From Sphingobium fuliginis (GTDB lineage: Bacteria; Pseudomonadota; Alphaproteobacteria; Sphingomonadales; Sphingomonadaceae): a stretch of DNA of 64,000 nt. The DNA is taken from contig NZ_SEON01000004.1 in assembly GCF_004152845.1 (NCBI RefSeq), forward strand, positions 1 to 64,000, read 5' to 3'. The notes beneath the pieces are model-generated. The model saw only the letters and a program-made list of their open reading frames with translations. It did not search any database and was not told the DNA's origin. The position numbers and the translations under genes are program-made. Of the stretch, positions 27,110 through 36,065 are shown piece after piece. Numbering within the stretch: the first letter of the stretch is position 1; every line of letters starts with the position of its first letter.

Positions 27110-30025
27110 ATGCGCGTTGCGTCGACCAGACTTGCCCTGCTTTCAGGTATCGCCTTCGCCGCCATGGCTCCGCCGGGTCCATCCTTCGCGCAGCAGCAAG
27201 GTGCGGCGGCCCCGGCGGATGGCGCTTCGGAACCGCCGGACGCCGCCCCGGCCGGCTCCCCGATCCCGGCCCCATCCTCGCCTCCCGCGCCGTCCGATCC
27301 ACCGGTGGAGGCCGACATCGTCGTTTCCGGTTCGCGCATCGTGCGGGACGGCTTCAACGCCCCCACGCCCATTTCCGTGATCGGTGCGGAGCAGGTGCAG
27401 AACCGCGCCGCGATCAGCATCGGCTCGGTGCTGCAGGAGGCGCCCGCCTTCCGCCCCAGCCAGAACCCGTCGGCGGCGCGCACCTTCACCAATAGCGGCT
27501 ATTATGCCGACCTGCGCGGGCTGGACGCCAACCGCACCCTCGTCCTGGTCGACGGCCATCGCTTCGTGCCGACGTCCAATGTCGGCACCGTCGACCTCAG
27601 CCTCATCCCCACCTTCCTGGTCGAACGCGCCGAGGTGGTGACCGGCGGCGCGTCCGCCGCATGGGGCTCCGACGCCGTGGCCGGCGTCGTCAACATCATC
27701 CTCGACCACAAGCTGACCGGGCTTCGCGGCGAAGCGCAGGCCGGCATCTCGGAGGAAGGCGACGGCTATAACATGAAGGTCGCTCTCGGCGGCGGGACAA
27801 GCTTTGCCGACGGCGCGGGCCATATCATCCTGGGCGCGGAATATTCCTATGACGAGGGGGTGGGCGACAATTACACGCGCGACTGGGGGCGGGAGGAATG
27901 GTGGTTCGTCACCAATCCCAATTTCGCCACCAACGGCCAGCCCGCGCGCATCTGGACGAAGAACGTCCACTACGCCTCCCAGACGCCCGGCGGCCTGATC
28001 GCCACCGGACCGTTGCGCGGCACCGCCTTCGCGCCGGACGGCACCCCCTTCCAGTTCAACTTCGGGGAAGTATGGGGCGACGACCAGATCGGCGGCGACG
28101 GGTACGGCATCGGTTCCTGGACCGGCGTCAACATCAGGCAGCCGCATGAGCGCGTCGTCGCCATGGGCCGGGTCAGCTTCGAAAGCGGCGACACCAGCTT
28201 CTTCGCGGAGGGCAACTACGCCCATGTCGACTGGACCGTGCCCAGCATCGGCACGCGCAATTTCGGCACTCAGTCGCCCAGCACCAGCGCCTTTTCCCCC
28301 ATCGTCGTCAGCGCCGACAATCCCTTCATCCCGGCGGCGACGCGGGCGGCGATCGACAATTACAATGCGACGCGGCCGGCCGGCGCGCCGGCGCTCACCA
28401 GCTTCCAGCTCGGCCGGTTCGGGACCGAGAATTTCCAGCAGATCGTCAGCAAGGCGAATGAGACCGCCCGCGGCCTGATCGGCGCCGAAGGCTCCTTCGG
28501 CGGCATCAAATGGGACGTCTATGCGCAATATGGCCAGAACCGGTTCATCCGCGGCGTCATCGGCCAGCGGATCGAGGCGAACTGGCGCCGCGCCATCGAT
28601 GTGGTGAACGTGACGCAGAACGGCGTTTCCATCCCCGTCTGCCGCGACCTGCTCAGCCCCAACGCCGCCATCCGCAACGCGGCGGCGGGCTGCGTGCCCT
28701 ATAATATCTTCGGCACCGGCACGGCCAGCGACGCGGCCAAGGCTTATGTGACCGGCCTCTCGCTCCAGCATCAGAAGACGACCCAGACGGTCGTCGCCGG
28801 CAATCTCCAGGCGGAACCCTTCTCGACCTGGGCGGGCCCCGTGTCCATCGCGACCGGCATCGAATATCGCCGGGAGACATTGCTCTCCATCCCCAGCCCG
28901 CTGGAGGCGGCCCGCGCCTTTTCCAGCGCCAACTCCGCCTTCGTGGACGGATCGTTCGACGTGAAGGAAGGCTATGTGGAGCTGCTCGTTCCGCTGGCGG
29001 CGGACAGGCCATTCTTCCGCCATCTGGATGTCAACGCCGCCGCCCGCTACGCCGATTATAGCGGCGCGGGCAGCGTGTGGACCTGGAAGGCGGGCGTGAA
29101 CTGGTCGATCACCGATGAATTCCGCGTCCGCGCCACCCGCTCGCGCGATGTCCGCGCCCCCAATCTCACCGAAATGTTCACGCCGGAAAGGAATCAGAAC
29201 GCGCGCATCATCGACCCGGTCACCAATACGGCCTATACGGTGCGCACCTTCTCCGTCGGCAACAGGAACCTGGAACCCGAAGTCGCCAATTCGCTGACGG
29301 CGGGGTTCGTCTATCAGCCGCAATGGGCATCGGGCCTGCAATTGTCGGTCGACTATTATGACATCGACATAGACGGCGTCATCAACACCTCCGTCGCGCA
29401 GGTCGTCCTCGACTCCTGCGTCGCGGGCGACGCCAGCCGCTGCGCCTTCATCACCCGCCCCGTCGCCAACGGTCCGATCACGGAGATGGTGACGCCCTAT
29501 CTGAACCTCAACCGGTTCCAGACCAGCGGCGTCGACATCGAACTGTCCTATCGCATGCCCCTCGGCGCGGGCAATCTCAGCACGCGGCTGCTCGCCACCT
29601 ATGTCTGGGACTACAGGCTGACGGACACGACCGGGGCCATCGATCGTTCCGGACAGAATGGAACGCCCGTCAATGGCGGCACGGTCGGCATGGTGGACCT
29701 GACGATGAACGCGACCATCGCCTATGACACCGACGATTTCGGCGTGAACCTCCAGGCGCGCTACATCAACGACGGCAAGATCGACACCGCCGCCGTGCCG
29801 GGGACGGCGACCAGCCTCAACATCAACAGGATTCCCAGCCGCATCTACTTCAATCTGGGCGGAAAGCTTGTCCTGACCCGCAGCGAGGACAACGACAGGA
29901 AGGTGGAACTGTTCGGGACGATCGACAATCTGCTCGACACCGATCCGCCATTCCCTTCCTTCGACGGGACCTATTATGACCTGGTGGGTCGTGCCTATCG
30001 GCTCGGCGTGCGCTTCCGCTATTGA
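27110..30025 (+). CDS. TonB-dependent outer-membrane receptor
   Basis: A 971-residue receptor. The signal peptide ends around PSFAQQ, followed by an unusual Ala/Pro-rich stretch (about 25-70), then a plug domain (VVSGSRI, LRGLDANRTLVLVDGHRFVP, GGASAAWGSDAVAGVVNIIL) and a 22-strand-type barrel ending in the aromatic YRLGVRFRY. The start at 27110 has GGAGG six bases upstream and a clear signal peptide; the frame runs open for 73 codons further upstream but without these. It likely imports a large or scarce organic ligand with the lipoprotein encoded 15 bases downstream. Confidence 0.93.
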   Translation: MRVASTRLALLSGIAFAAMAPPGPSFAQQQGAAAPADGASEPPDAAPAGSPIPAPSSPPAPSDPPVEADIVVSGSRIVRDGFNAPTPISVIGAEQVQNRAAISIGSVLQEAPAFRPSQNPSAARTFTNSGYYADLRGLDANRTLVLVDGHRFVPTSNVGTVDLSLIPTFLVERAEVVTGGASAAWGSDAVAGVVNIILDHKLTGLRGEAQAGISEEGDGYNMKVALGGGTSFADGAGHIILGAEYSYDEGVGDNYTRDWGREEWWFVTNPNFATNGQPARIWTKNVHYASQTPGGLIATGPLRGTAFAPDGTPFQFNFGEVWGDDQIGGDGYGIGSWTGVNIRQPHERVVAMGRVSFESGDTSFFAEGNYAHVDWTVPSIGTRNFGTQSPSTSAFSPIVVSADNPFIPAATRAAIDNYNATRPAGAPALTSFQLGRFGTENFQQIVSKANETARGLIGAEGSFGGIKWDVYAQYGQNRFIRGVIGQRIEANWRRAIDVVNVTQNGVSIPVCRDLLSPNAAIRNAAAGCVPYNIFGTGTASDAAKAYVTGLSLQHQKTTQTVVAGNLQAEPFSTWAGPVSIATGIEYRRETLLSIPSPLEAARAFSSANSAFVDGSFDVKEGYVELLVPLAADRPFFRHLDVNAAARYADYSGAGSVWTWKAGVNWSITDEFRVRATRSRDVRAPNLTEMFTPERNQNARIIDPVTNTAYTVRTFSVGNRNLEPEVANSLTAGFVYQPQWASGLQLSVDYYDIDIDGVINTSVAQVVLDSCVAGDASRCAFITRPVANGPITEMVTPYLNLNRFQTSGVDIELSYRMPLGAGNLSTRLLATYVWDYRLTDTTGAIDRSGQNGTPVNGGTVGMVDLTMNATIAYDTDDFGVNLQARYINDGKIDTAAVPGTATSLNINRIPSRIYFNLGGKLVLTRSEDNDRKVELFGTIDNLLDTDPPFPSFDGTYYDLVGRAYRLGVRFRY

Positions 30026-30040
30026 CGCCCTTGGGGGAGA

Positions 30041-31081
30041 ATGACGATGCGCGGTAACAAGGCGGCTCTGGCCGCAGCCATGGCGGCCCTGGCGTTTTGC
30101 GGATGCGCCGCCGCACCGTCGGCGGCGGTCAATGCCCCAACGGCTCCGGCCGAACCGCTTTCCGTCTTCGGCCATCGATCCGTGCTGGAGTTCGGGCCGG
30201 CTCTGCTGGCGGCGAAGAATGCGCCGCCCGGAACCGTCGTCACCGCCAGCGGCGGGGTTCCCAACCTCTGGGCGGCGCCCGACCCCGCGCTCGCCGCTTC
30301 GGTCGGCGGGCATGCGGAGGGCGCGCCGCCGCCGCCCAATCCCGGCATGGCCGATCTCGCCGGCAATGCCGAAACGCAGACGCTGCGCATGTCGCTGAAG
30401 CATCCCGACGTCCGCATCGTCGTCACCACGACGGAAGGCCTGTACCGCATCGTCGCCCGGCGCTCCTCCGGCATCGCCTCCGTCGCGGACCTGAAGGGAA
30501 AGCGGATCGCGGTGTTCGTCAACACCTCCGCCGCCTTCTACCTCCACAGGCTGCTGAAGGGCGCGGGGCTGGGCGAGGCGGACGTCACCATCGTTCCCCT
30601 GACCGCCAGGGCCGGTGCGGACGCGGTGATCAAGGGCGCTGTCGACGCGCTGTCGACCTGGGAACCCGAAGCGGAACGCGCGGCTCTCGCGCTGGGGGAC
30701 AATGGCCTCAGCATCCAGCCCAAGGGCGCCTATCGCGAAATATACAGCCTGAACGCCAGGGCCGGGACGCTCCGCGATCCGGCGAAGCGGAAACAGGTCG
30801 TCGCCTTCCTGCGCGAACTGCTGGCCGGCTGCCGCAAGGCGGAGGAAGATCCCGGCGAAATGCAGGCCATGCTGGCGGAACGGACCGGCCAGAATCTCGA
30901 ACTCATTCGCCAGTCATGGCATCATCACCGCTTTCCCTGCGCGCTTCCCGACGACCTGCTGGACGTGATGGTGGAGGAGGAGCAGTGGCTCGCGAAGATC
31001 GATGGCCGCCCGCCGCGCGACCGCGCAACGCTTTCCCGGCTGATCGACCCCAGCCTGTTGCGGGAGGCGCGGGCGCGCTGA
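30041..31081 (+). CDS. ABC-type (NMT1/SsuA-like) substrate-binding lipoprotein, orphan
   Basis: A 346-residue secreted protein with a lipobox-like FCGC (C22) and a Pro/Ala linker. Its bilobed domain begins around LSVFGHRSVLEFGPALLAA and contains SSGIASVADLKGKRIAVF, a hallmark of nitrate/sulfonate/pyrimidine-precursor binding proteins. It follows the receptor gene by 15 bases and so is probably co-transcribed. No permease or ATPase gene is next to it. It may bind the ligand entering through the receptor. Ligand unknown. Confidence 0.8.
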   Translation: MTMRGNKAALAAAMAALAFCGCAAAPSAAVNAPTAPAEPLSVFGHRSVLEFGPALLAAKNAPPGTVVTASGGVPNLWAAPDPALAASVGGHAEGAPPPPNPGMADLAGNAETQTLRMSLKHPDVRIVVTTTEGLYRIVARRSSGIASVADLKGKRIAVFVNTSAAFYLHRLLKGAGLGEADVTIVPLTARAGADAVIKGAVDALSTWEPEAERAALALGDNGLSIQPKGAYREIYSLNARAGTLRDPAKRKQVVAFLRELLAGCRKAEEDPGEMQAMLAERTGQNLELIRQSWHHHRFPCALPDDLLDVMVEEEQWLAKIDGRPPRDRATLSRLIDPSLLREARAR

Positions 31082-31104
31082 GCGGCAGCGCCCGCGTTCC
31101 GCCC

Positions 31105-31911
31105 TCAGGACGCCGGTTCGGCGTCCAGCCGGACCACCCCCGCCACGCCGTCGCGCGCCAGGGGATAGCGGCTCAGCACCAGCGGATCATGGCCGGGAAT
31201 GATGTGGTTTTCCGAACTCGCCAGTTCCCGCATCCTGTCGAAGCCGAACAGCATGTCGGTCATGCTGTCGAAGGAGGGGAAGGGCCGCGCCTGCTCGAAA
31301 TTGGCGTAGAGATGCGCGGCGTCGGAACCGAGCACCACCCAGCCGCGCCGGGTCTTCACCCGCACCACCTGCAATCCGCGCGTATGCCCGCCGACCCGGT
31401 GCAGGGTCAGGCCCGGCGCCAGTTCGCTGTCGCCATCGTGGAATTGCAGGCGGCCGTCGAACAGCCGCCCGATCATCGCCTGCACGTCGCCGGGCTCATA
31501 GGCGTGGCGCAACGGCTCGTGGCACATGCAGCGGCCGGTGCAATAGGCCATTTCCGCATCCTGCACATGGTACCGCGCCTGCGGGAACATCGCATGATTG
31601 CCCGCATGATCGAAATGCATGTGGGAAATGATGACGTCGCTGACCGCGGCGGCGTCGATGCCGATGGTCTTCAGCCCTTCGTTGACGGGCCGCACCAACT
31701 GCCGGTTGCGCTTGATCCCCATGGCCGCGTCGAAACCGGTGTCGAGTATATAGGTGCCGTGGTCGCCCACCATCGCCCAGACGAAATAGTCGAGCGGCAT
31801 CGGCCGGTCGTGCGGATCGCCGCCGACGAAATTGGCCGATGCGGTGCGATCGTGATGGCCGTACTGGACGGCATAGACCTGATAGCAATCCTCCAACGAC
31901 TTCCCTCCCAA
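31105..31911 (-). CDS. metallo-beta-lactamase fold hydrolase, lactonase-like
   Basis: A 268-residue dinuclear zinc hydrolase. The metal motif H97-M-H99-F-D101-H102 is followed by the histidine of GGHTRGLQ, the aspartate of GSDAAHL and the final histidine of IIPGHDP. This pattern places it near the N-acyl homoserine lactonase family. In this context a catabolic lactone is a likelier substrate than a signal. It is the last gene of a four-gene leftward unit whose promoter region has operator 1. Confidence 0.85.
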   Translation of the reverse strand: MGGKSLEDCYQVYAVQYGHHDRTASANFVGGDPHDRPMPLDYFVWAMVGDHGTYILDTGFDAAMGIKRNRQLVRPVNEGLKTIGIDAAAVSDVIISHMHFDHAGNHAMFPQARYHVQDAEMAYCTGRCMCHEPLRHAYEPGDVQAMIGRLFDGRLQFHDGDSELAPGLTLHRVGGHTRGLQVVRVKTRRGWVVLGSDAAHLYANFEQARPFPSFDSMTDMLFGFDRMRELASSENHIIPGHDPLVLSRYPLARDGVAGVVRLDAEPAS

Positions 31912-31927
31912 ATCTCGCGTCAGGCGT

Positions 31928-32809
31928 TCAGCCGATCTCGACGCCGGCCCATTGCTCCACGACCCGCGCCATCATCGTGAAGTCGGCATCCGCGCCGAAC
32001 TGCGCCGCCGTGATGTCCAGCATCGTCTTGGCCAGATTGCCCAGCATCATGGGTACGCCCAATGCCTGCGCTTCGTCCAGGCAAAGGCGGACGTCCTTCA
32101 GCGACAGGCCGGTCGCGAAGCCGAAGTCGAATGTGCGCGGGACGACGGCGCGGGGAAACTTGTCCCGGGTGGCGCTGTTCTGCCCGCTCGACATGTTGAG
32201 CACGTCCAGCATCACATGCGGGTCCAGCCCCGCCTTGACCCCCATCGCCATCCCCTCCGACGTCGCGGCCAGCGCCACCACCGACATGATGTTGTTGATG
32301 AGCTTCATCGTCTGCGCCTGACCGGGCTGCATGCCGACCGGGATCACCTTGCCGAAATGGGAAAGCAGGGGCGCGACCTCCTCCTGCACGGCTGCCGGCG
32401 CGGCCAGCATCAGCGTCAGCTTGCCCGCCAGCGCCCCGGCGCGCCCGCCGCTGACCGGCGCGTCGGCGAACGACCTGCCATGCTGCGCCAGCAGGCCCGC
32501 CGCCTCGGCAGAGGCGCGCGAACCGATGGTCGACAGGTCGACCACGATCCCGACCCTCGTCCCCGCCAGCTCGGCCGCCACTTGCCGGACGATCTGGGGG
32601 GAAGGAAGGCTGGTGAACACCATGTCGGCCCGGTTGCCGACCTCCTCCACGCTGTCGCCGGCCAGGCCGCCCGCCGCCGCGAAAGCCGCCCGCGCCGAAG
32701 GATTGACGTCATAGGCGATCACCGCATGGCCGTTTTCCAGCAGCCGGGGCGCCATGGCGCTTCCCATGCTGCCAAGGCCGATAAATCCCACATTCCGGCT
32801 CTGCGTCAT
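31928..32809 (-). CDS. NAD(P)-dependent 3-hydroxyisobutyrate dehydrogenase-like enzyme
   Basis: A 293-residue beta-hydroxyacid dehydrogenase. The N-terminal Rossmann motif is GFIGLGSMGSAMAPRLL, the substrate loop DAPVSGGRAGAL and the catalytic lysine block MKLINNIM are conserved. Family members act on 3-hydroxyisobutyrate, tartronate semialdehyde or sulfolactaldehyde-type substrates. Start 32809 has AGGAG about seven bases upstream; a longer in-frame start at 32887 lies in the SDR gene. Sixteen bases separate it from the lactonase-like gene. Confidence 0.91.
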   Translation of the reverse strand: MTQSRNVGFIGLGSMGSAMAPRLLENGHAVIAYDVNPSARAAFAAAGGLAGDSVEEVGNRADMVFTSLPSPQIVRQVAAELAGTRVGIVVDLSTIGSRASAEAAGLLAQHGRSFADAPVSGGRAGALAGKLTLMLAAPAAVQEEVAPLLSHFGKVIPVGMQPGQAQTMKLINNIMSVVALAATSEGMAMGVKAGLDPHVMLDVLNMSSGQNSATRDKFPRAVVPRTFDFGFATGLSLKDVRLCLDEAQALGVPMMLGNLAKTMLDITAAQFGADADFTMMARVVEQWAGVEIG

Positions 32810-32843
32810 CGACTGCTCCTCAAACATCGCCCTGCCGCTGGCA

Positions 32844-33641
32844 TCAGCGGGCCATCCATCCGCCCTCGATCGGCAATATGGCCCCATTCATATCCGTTCC
32901 GGCGGGGCCGCACAGCAGCAGCAGCACCTCCGCGACGCTGTCGACATCGACGAACCGGCCGCTGGGCTGCTTCCCGTCCAGGAAGCGCGTCTCCGCCTCC
33001 GGCCGCGTCAGCCCTTCCTCGATCATCATCCGCTCCAGCCGGTCGGACCAGAGGGGCGTCAGCACCGACCCGGGCATCAATGCATGGCAGGTGATCGGAC
33101 TGCCCGCCGTCTCCAGCGCGGTGGCGCGCGTCAGTCCCTGGATCGCGGTCTTGGTCGTCACATAGTCCACCCGGTTGACGGTGCCCCGATAGCCATAGAC
33201 CGACGTCATGTTGAACACCCGTCCATATTGCGCCTCCCTCATCTTCGGCAGGACCATCTGCGTCGCAAGGAAGGCGGCGGTCACGTTGACGGCCAGCGCC
33301 TCGGTCCATTTGTCGATGGGGAAATCCTCGATCCGCGCGAAATGCCGGACGACGGCGTTGTTGATCAGGATATGGACCGGACCCAGCGTCCGCTCGGTAT
33401 GGTCGACAAGGTCCCGCACGGCCGACGCCTGGCGCAGGTCGGCGCGGCAATAGACGGCGCGCACGCCATAATCCCGCTCGATCGCCTCGCCCAGGCAGGC
33501 GGCTTCCTCCGGATCTTCCAGCCCGTGCAGCATGACGTTCGCGCCGGCCGACGCCAGCTTGCGCGCCATGGCCTGGCCCAGCCCCCCGACCGATCCCGTG
33601 ACCAGCGCATTGCGGCCGGCGAGTCTTCCTGCGTCATTCAT
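32844..33641 (-). CDS. short-chain dehydrogenase, 3-hydroxybutyrate-dehydrogenase-like
   Basis: A 265-residue SDR. The cofactor motif is TGSVGGLG (15-22), the NNA motif reads INNAVVRH, and the active site serine and YxxxK are in FNMTSVYGY and YVTTK. The C-terminus has GAILPIEGGW. The glycine motif TGxxxGLG is as in D-beta-hydroxybutyrate dehydrogenase. Its start overlaps the MmgE/PrpD stop by eight bases (33634-33641), so it is coupled to that enzyme. Confidence 0.92.
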   Translation of the reverse strand: MNDAGRLAGRNALVTGSVGGLGQAMARKLASAGANVMLHGLEDPEEAACLGEAIERDYGVRAVYCRADLRQASAVRDLVDHTERTLGPVHILINNAVVRHFARIEDFPIDKWTEALAVNVTAAFLATQMVLPKMREAQYGRVFNMTSVYGYRGTVNRVDYVTTKTAIQGLTRATALETAGSPITCHALMPGSVLTPLWSDRLERMMIEEGLTRPEAETRFLDGKQPSGRFVDVDSVAEVLLLLCGPAGTDMNGAILPIEGGWMAR

Positions 33642-35022
33642 GGTCCGTCACCGTCAGTTCGGTAAAGCGCGACACGTCTTCGCACCGGTCCAGCGCCAGT
33701 GCGGCGTCGACAAGGCGCCGGGCCTGCGCTGCGGTCAGCGTTCCCGCCACATTCTCGTTGAACTTCGCCACGATCTCATCGGTGGTCATCGGATTTTCCG
33801 ACGATCCGCGATTATGTTCCTCGATCTCCTCAAGGACGGTGCCGTCGGTCAGTTCCACGGAAATCACCCCCTTGAACTGCTCCGGGCCGGGGAGGGACCC
33901 GTCGACCCGATATTCGACCCGCCGCGCCAGGGAGAGAATGGCCTCGTCGCGTAGATATTCCGGCTGATAGGCGTCCTTCCCCAGCCTGCCCCGCACCAGC
34001 GCCTCCGCCAGCGTATATTGCAGGCTGACCCGCCCGTGCGAATCGGTCAGCGGATGCAGCTTCTCGCCCTGCGGCTCGCACACGATGCCGACGATATAGG
34101 GCGCGACATCGCACCTTATGGCGCGGATGCGCTCTGCCGACAGGCCGTGACGCTCGCGCAGCCGCAGCAGCGCGCTGACATAGGGATGGATGACATGGGC
34201 GGCGGGAAAGGGCTTGAAGGAGGCGTTCCGGCTTTCCCATTCCTCGCCCAGCGCATCGGTCAGCCGGCGCCAGTCGGGTGTCACGGCCTCGTCCTGAAGA
34301 TGCGACGCATAGAGGCCGAAGCGCCCCTCCAGCACCTCGGCGGGACCGGTGACGCCGGCCTCAGCCAGTGTCGCCGCGGCGATCCCGCTCTGCGCGGCCC
34401 AGCCGGGGTGCAGGAATTTGGACTGGGTGCCGTCCACCCAGCATTGGATCAGCCCCGCGGCGAAGCTGCCGGTGATCCCGGCGGCGCGGATCATCGCATC
34501 CTCCTCCAGCGCCAGCATCTTTCCCGCAAGCCAGCTCACGCCGAACGGCGCGAACAGGCCGGAGGGGTGGAATCCCCGTTTGTGGAACTGACCCGGCGCC
34601 AGGCTGCCGACGCGGCAACTGATCTCGTTGCCGATGGCTATGGCCAGGATCGCGTCGCGCCCGCCGCAGCGCAGGCGGTCGCCCAGCGCCAGCGCCGCCG
34701 CGACGGCCGGGCTGCTCATGTGCACGATCGATTCATTATGGGTGTCGTCATATTCCAGCGCCTGCGACAGCGCGCCGTTGGCGAAGGCCGCGCCCGACAC
34801 GCTCGACCGCGCCGCCCCGCCCCAGATGCGGGCCTCCGTTCCGGGATGCAGGCCGGCGGTGGCGCTGCGCACCGACATGCCGAACGGGCGCTGGCTGCCC
34901 GCGATGGAAAGCCCCACCACGTCGATGACGCGCAGCATGGTCGCGGTCACAACATCGTCGGGCAGATCATCGAACCGCATTTGCCTAACCCAGGCCGACA
35001 GTTTTTGCGAAGCGGCTATCAC
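33634..35022 (-). CDS. MmgE/PrpD family protein (2-methylcitrate dehydratase-like)
   Basis: A 462-residue protein of the PrpD fold, which includes 2-methylcitrate and cis-aconitate-type dehydratases/decarboxylases. The typical N-terminus QKLSAWVRQMRFDDLPDDVV, the block ALEYDDTHNESIVHMSSPAVAAALA and the PYVSALLRL helix fit. It starts with GTG (35022), with GGAGG about ten bases upstream; the next ATG (34980) would cut into the conserved N-terminus. First gene of a unit that contains SDR, 3-hydroxyisobutyrate-dehydrogenase-like and lactonase genes. Operator 1 lies 29 bases upstream. Confidence 0.9.
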   Translation of the reverse strand: MIAASQKLSAWVRQMRFDDLPDDVVTATMLRVIDVVGLSIAGSQRPFGMSVRSATAGLHPGTEARIWGGAARSSVSGAAFANGALSQALEYDDTHNESIVHMSSPAVAAALALGDRLRCGGRDAILAIAIGNEISCRVGSLAPGQFHKRGFHPSGLFAPFGVSWLAGKMLALEEDAMIRAAGITGSFAAGLIQCWVDGTQSKFLHPGWAAQSGIAAATLAEAGVTGPAEVLEGRFGLYASHLQDEAVTPDWRRLTDALGEEWESRNASFKPFPAAHVIHPYVSALLRLRERHGLSAERIRAIRCDVAPYIVGIVCEPQGEKLHPLTDSHGRVSLQYTLAEALVRGRLGKDAYQPEYLRDEAILSLARRVEYRVDGSLPGPEQFKGVISVELTDGTVLEEIEEHNRGSSENPMTTDEIVAKFNENVAGTLTAAQARRLVDAALALDRCEDVSRFTELTVTDHE

Positions 35023-35051
35023 CCCTCGGACCCCTCCAGATCGTTATTGAA

Positions 35052-35063
35052 GATACCGGTATC
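35052..35063. promoter_or_regulatory. LacI-type operator 1, GATACCGGTATC
   Basis: A perfect 12-base palindrome, the best copy of the seven in this cluster. It lies 29 bases upstream of the MmgE/PrpD start, on the leftward unit, where it could occlude the promoter. The central CCGG with flanking TA/TA arms is the style of LacI/GntR-family sites. Confidence 0.8.
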
Positions 35064-35202
35064 ACGATTGGGATACGCCGCGAACCCGCATGGCACAAGT
35101 CCCAATTTTCCTGGGCGGCAGGTTCGGCCCGGTTTTCGGTCGGGCGGGGCCAGGCGCGCAACGGCCCTCCGCGCTACGCCTGTCCCGCGCTCCAGGGCAT
35201 TC

Positions 35203-35748
35203 TCAGCGTCGCAGATTCCAGTTGGTCACGGCTTCATCGTCGATCTCCGCACCGCTGACGGCCGCCACTCTCGCGAGCATCATATAGGTGCAGGTGATGA
35301 AGAGGATCTCGAACAGGGTGGGCAGGCCGAAATATTCCTGCATGGCCGCCAGACTCCTGTCCGAAGGGGAAACGTCCGACACCAGCTCGCTGACGAAATC
35401 GCACAGGCATTGCTCCTCCGCCGCGAAGACGCTGAAGTCGCCGCTTTCCAGCCCCTGCCTCTCCCGCTCCGTCAGGCCCAGCGCGGCGGCAATGCTTTCA
35501 TGATGATAGATCTCATAGTCGGAACGCGACAGATAGGCGACGCGCAGGATGATCAGCTCGCGCTGGCGTGGCGTGATGCTGATGTCGAAGATGGCGGCGC
35601 GGCCCAGTGCGCGCTGCGGCGCCCAGAAGGGGTCGGGAGCATGCATGGCCATGCGCGATATGTTCAGCACGCGACCGAACGCCCCGGACAGCACTTCGCG
35701 CTTCGTTTCCGACAGGCCGGCGGGGTCTGGATAAGGAATGCGTGTCAC
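35203..35748 (-). CDS. carboxymuconolactone decarboxylase / AhpD-like protein 1
   Basis: A 181-residue protein of the CMD family, residues about 55-130 carrying RELIILRVAYLSRSDYEIYHHE and AAEEQCLCDFVSEL. It lacks the classical AhpD CXXC pair, so peroxidase activity is unlikely. The GTG start at 35748 is preferred because AGGAG is five bases upstream. The longer frame to ATG 35841 adds 31 residues without that site. It is divergent from an SDR across operator 2. Confidence 0.85.
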   Translation of the reverse strand: MTRIPYPDPAGLSETKREVLSGAFGRVLNISRMAMHAPDPFWAPQRALGRAAIFDISITPRQRELIILRVAYLSRSDYEIYHHESIAAALGLTERERQGLESGDFSVFAAEEQCLCDFVSELVSDVSPSDRSLAAMQEYFGLPTLFEILFITCTYMMLARVAAVSGAEIDDEAVTNWNLRR

Positions 35749-36065
35749 GAAATCTCCTGTTTCCGGGTCCTGCCGGCGCTTGCGGACAGGGCAGCCAAGA
35801 ACGGCACGGCATTTAGCGGATTTCGCGCAATTCCAGCACATCGGGAAAGCATTGGCTATCCAATAACATTATGCTGAAGCGACGGCATATGGCATTCTTC
35901 GCGAACTTTGGCCCTAGCTAAACCGAACCATCCTATGGTACCGGTATCTCATAAAGATTCAATGAGGATGGTGAAAAGGATCGGGAGCGGCCGCCTTCCC
36001 AATGGCTGCGCAACGCCTTTCCAGCGCCGCTTCAAGCGCCAATCATGATCGAGAAGGGTGTTTCC
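35749..36065. other. intergenic region with operator 2
   Basis: A 317-base region between two divergent genes. It holds operator 2 at 35937-35948. The rest is non-coding, with an AT-rich patch at 35850-35960 (for example ATTGGCTATCCAATAACATTATG) that may be promoter. No other feature was seen. Confidence 0.6.
35937..35948. promoter_or_regulatory. LacI-type operator 2, GGTACCGGTATC
   Basis: Eleven of twelve positions match operator 1. It is between CMD 1 (left) and the SDR-MFS-hydrolase unit (right), 117 bases before the SDR start, and could control both directions. Confidence 0.75.

Noticed and set aside
27143..30547. 1134-codon open frame antisense to the first TonB receptor
   Set aside because: No recognisable domain, Arg/Gly/Asp-rich composition, and no ribosome site; shadow of a high-GC gene.
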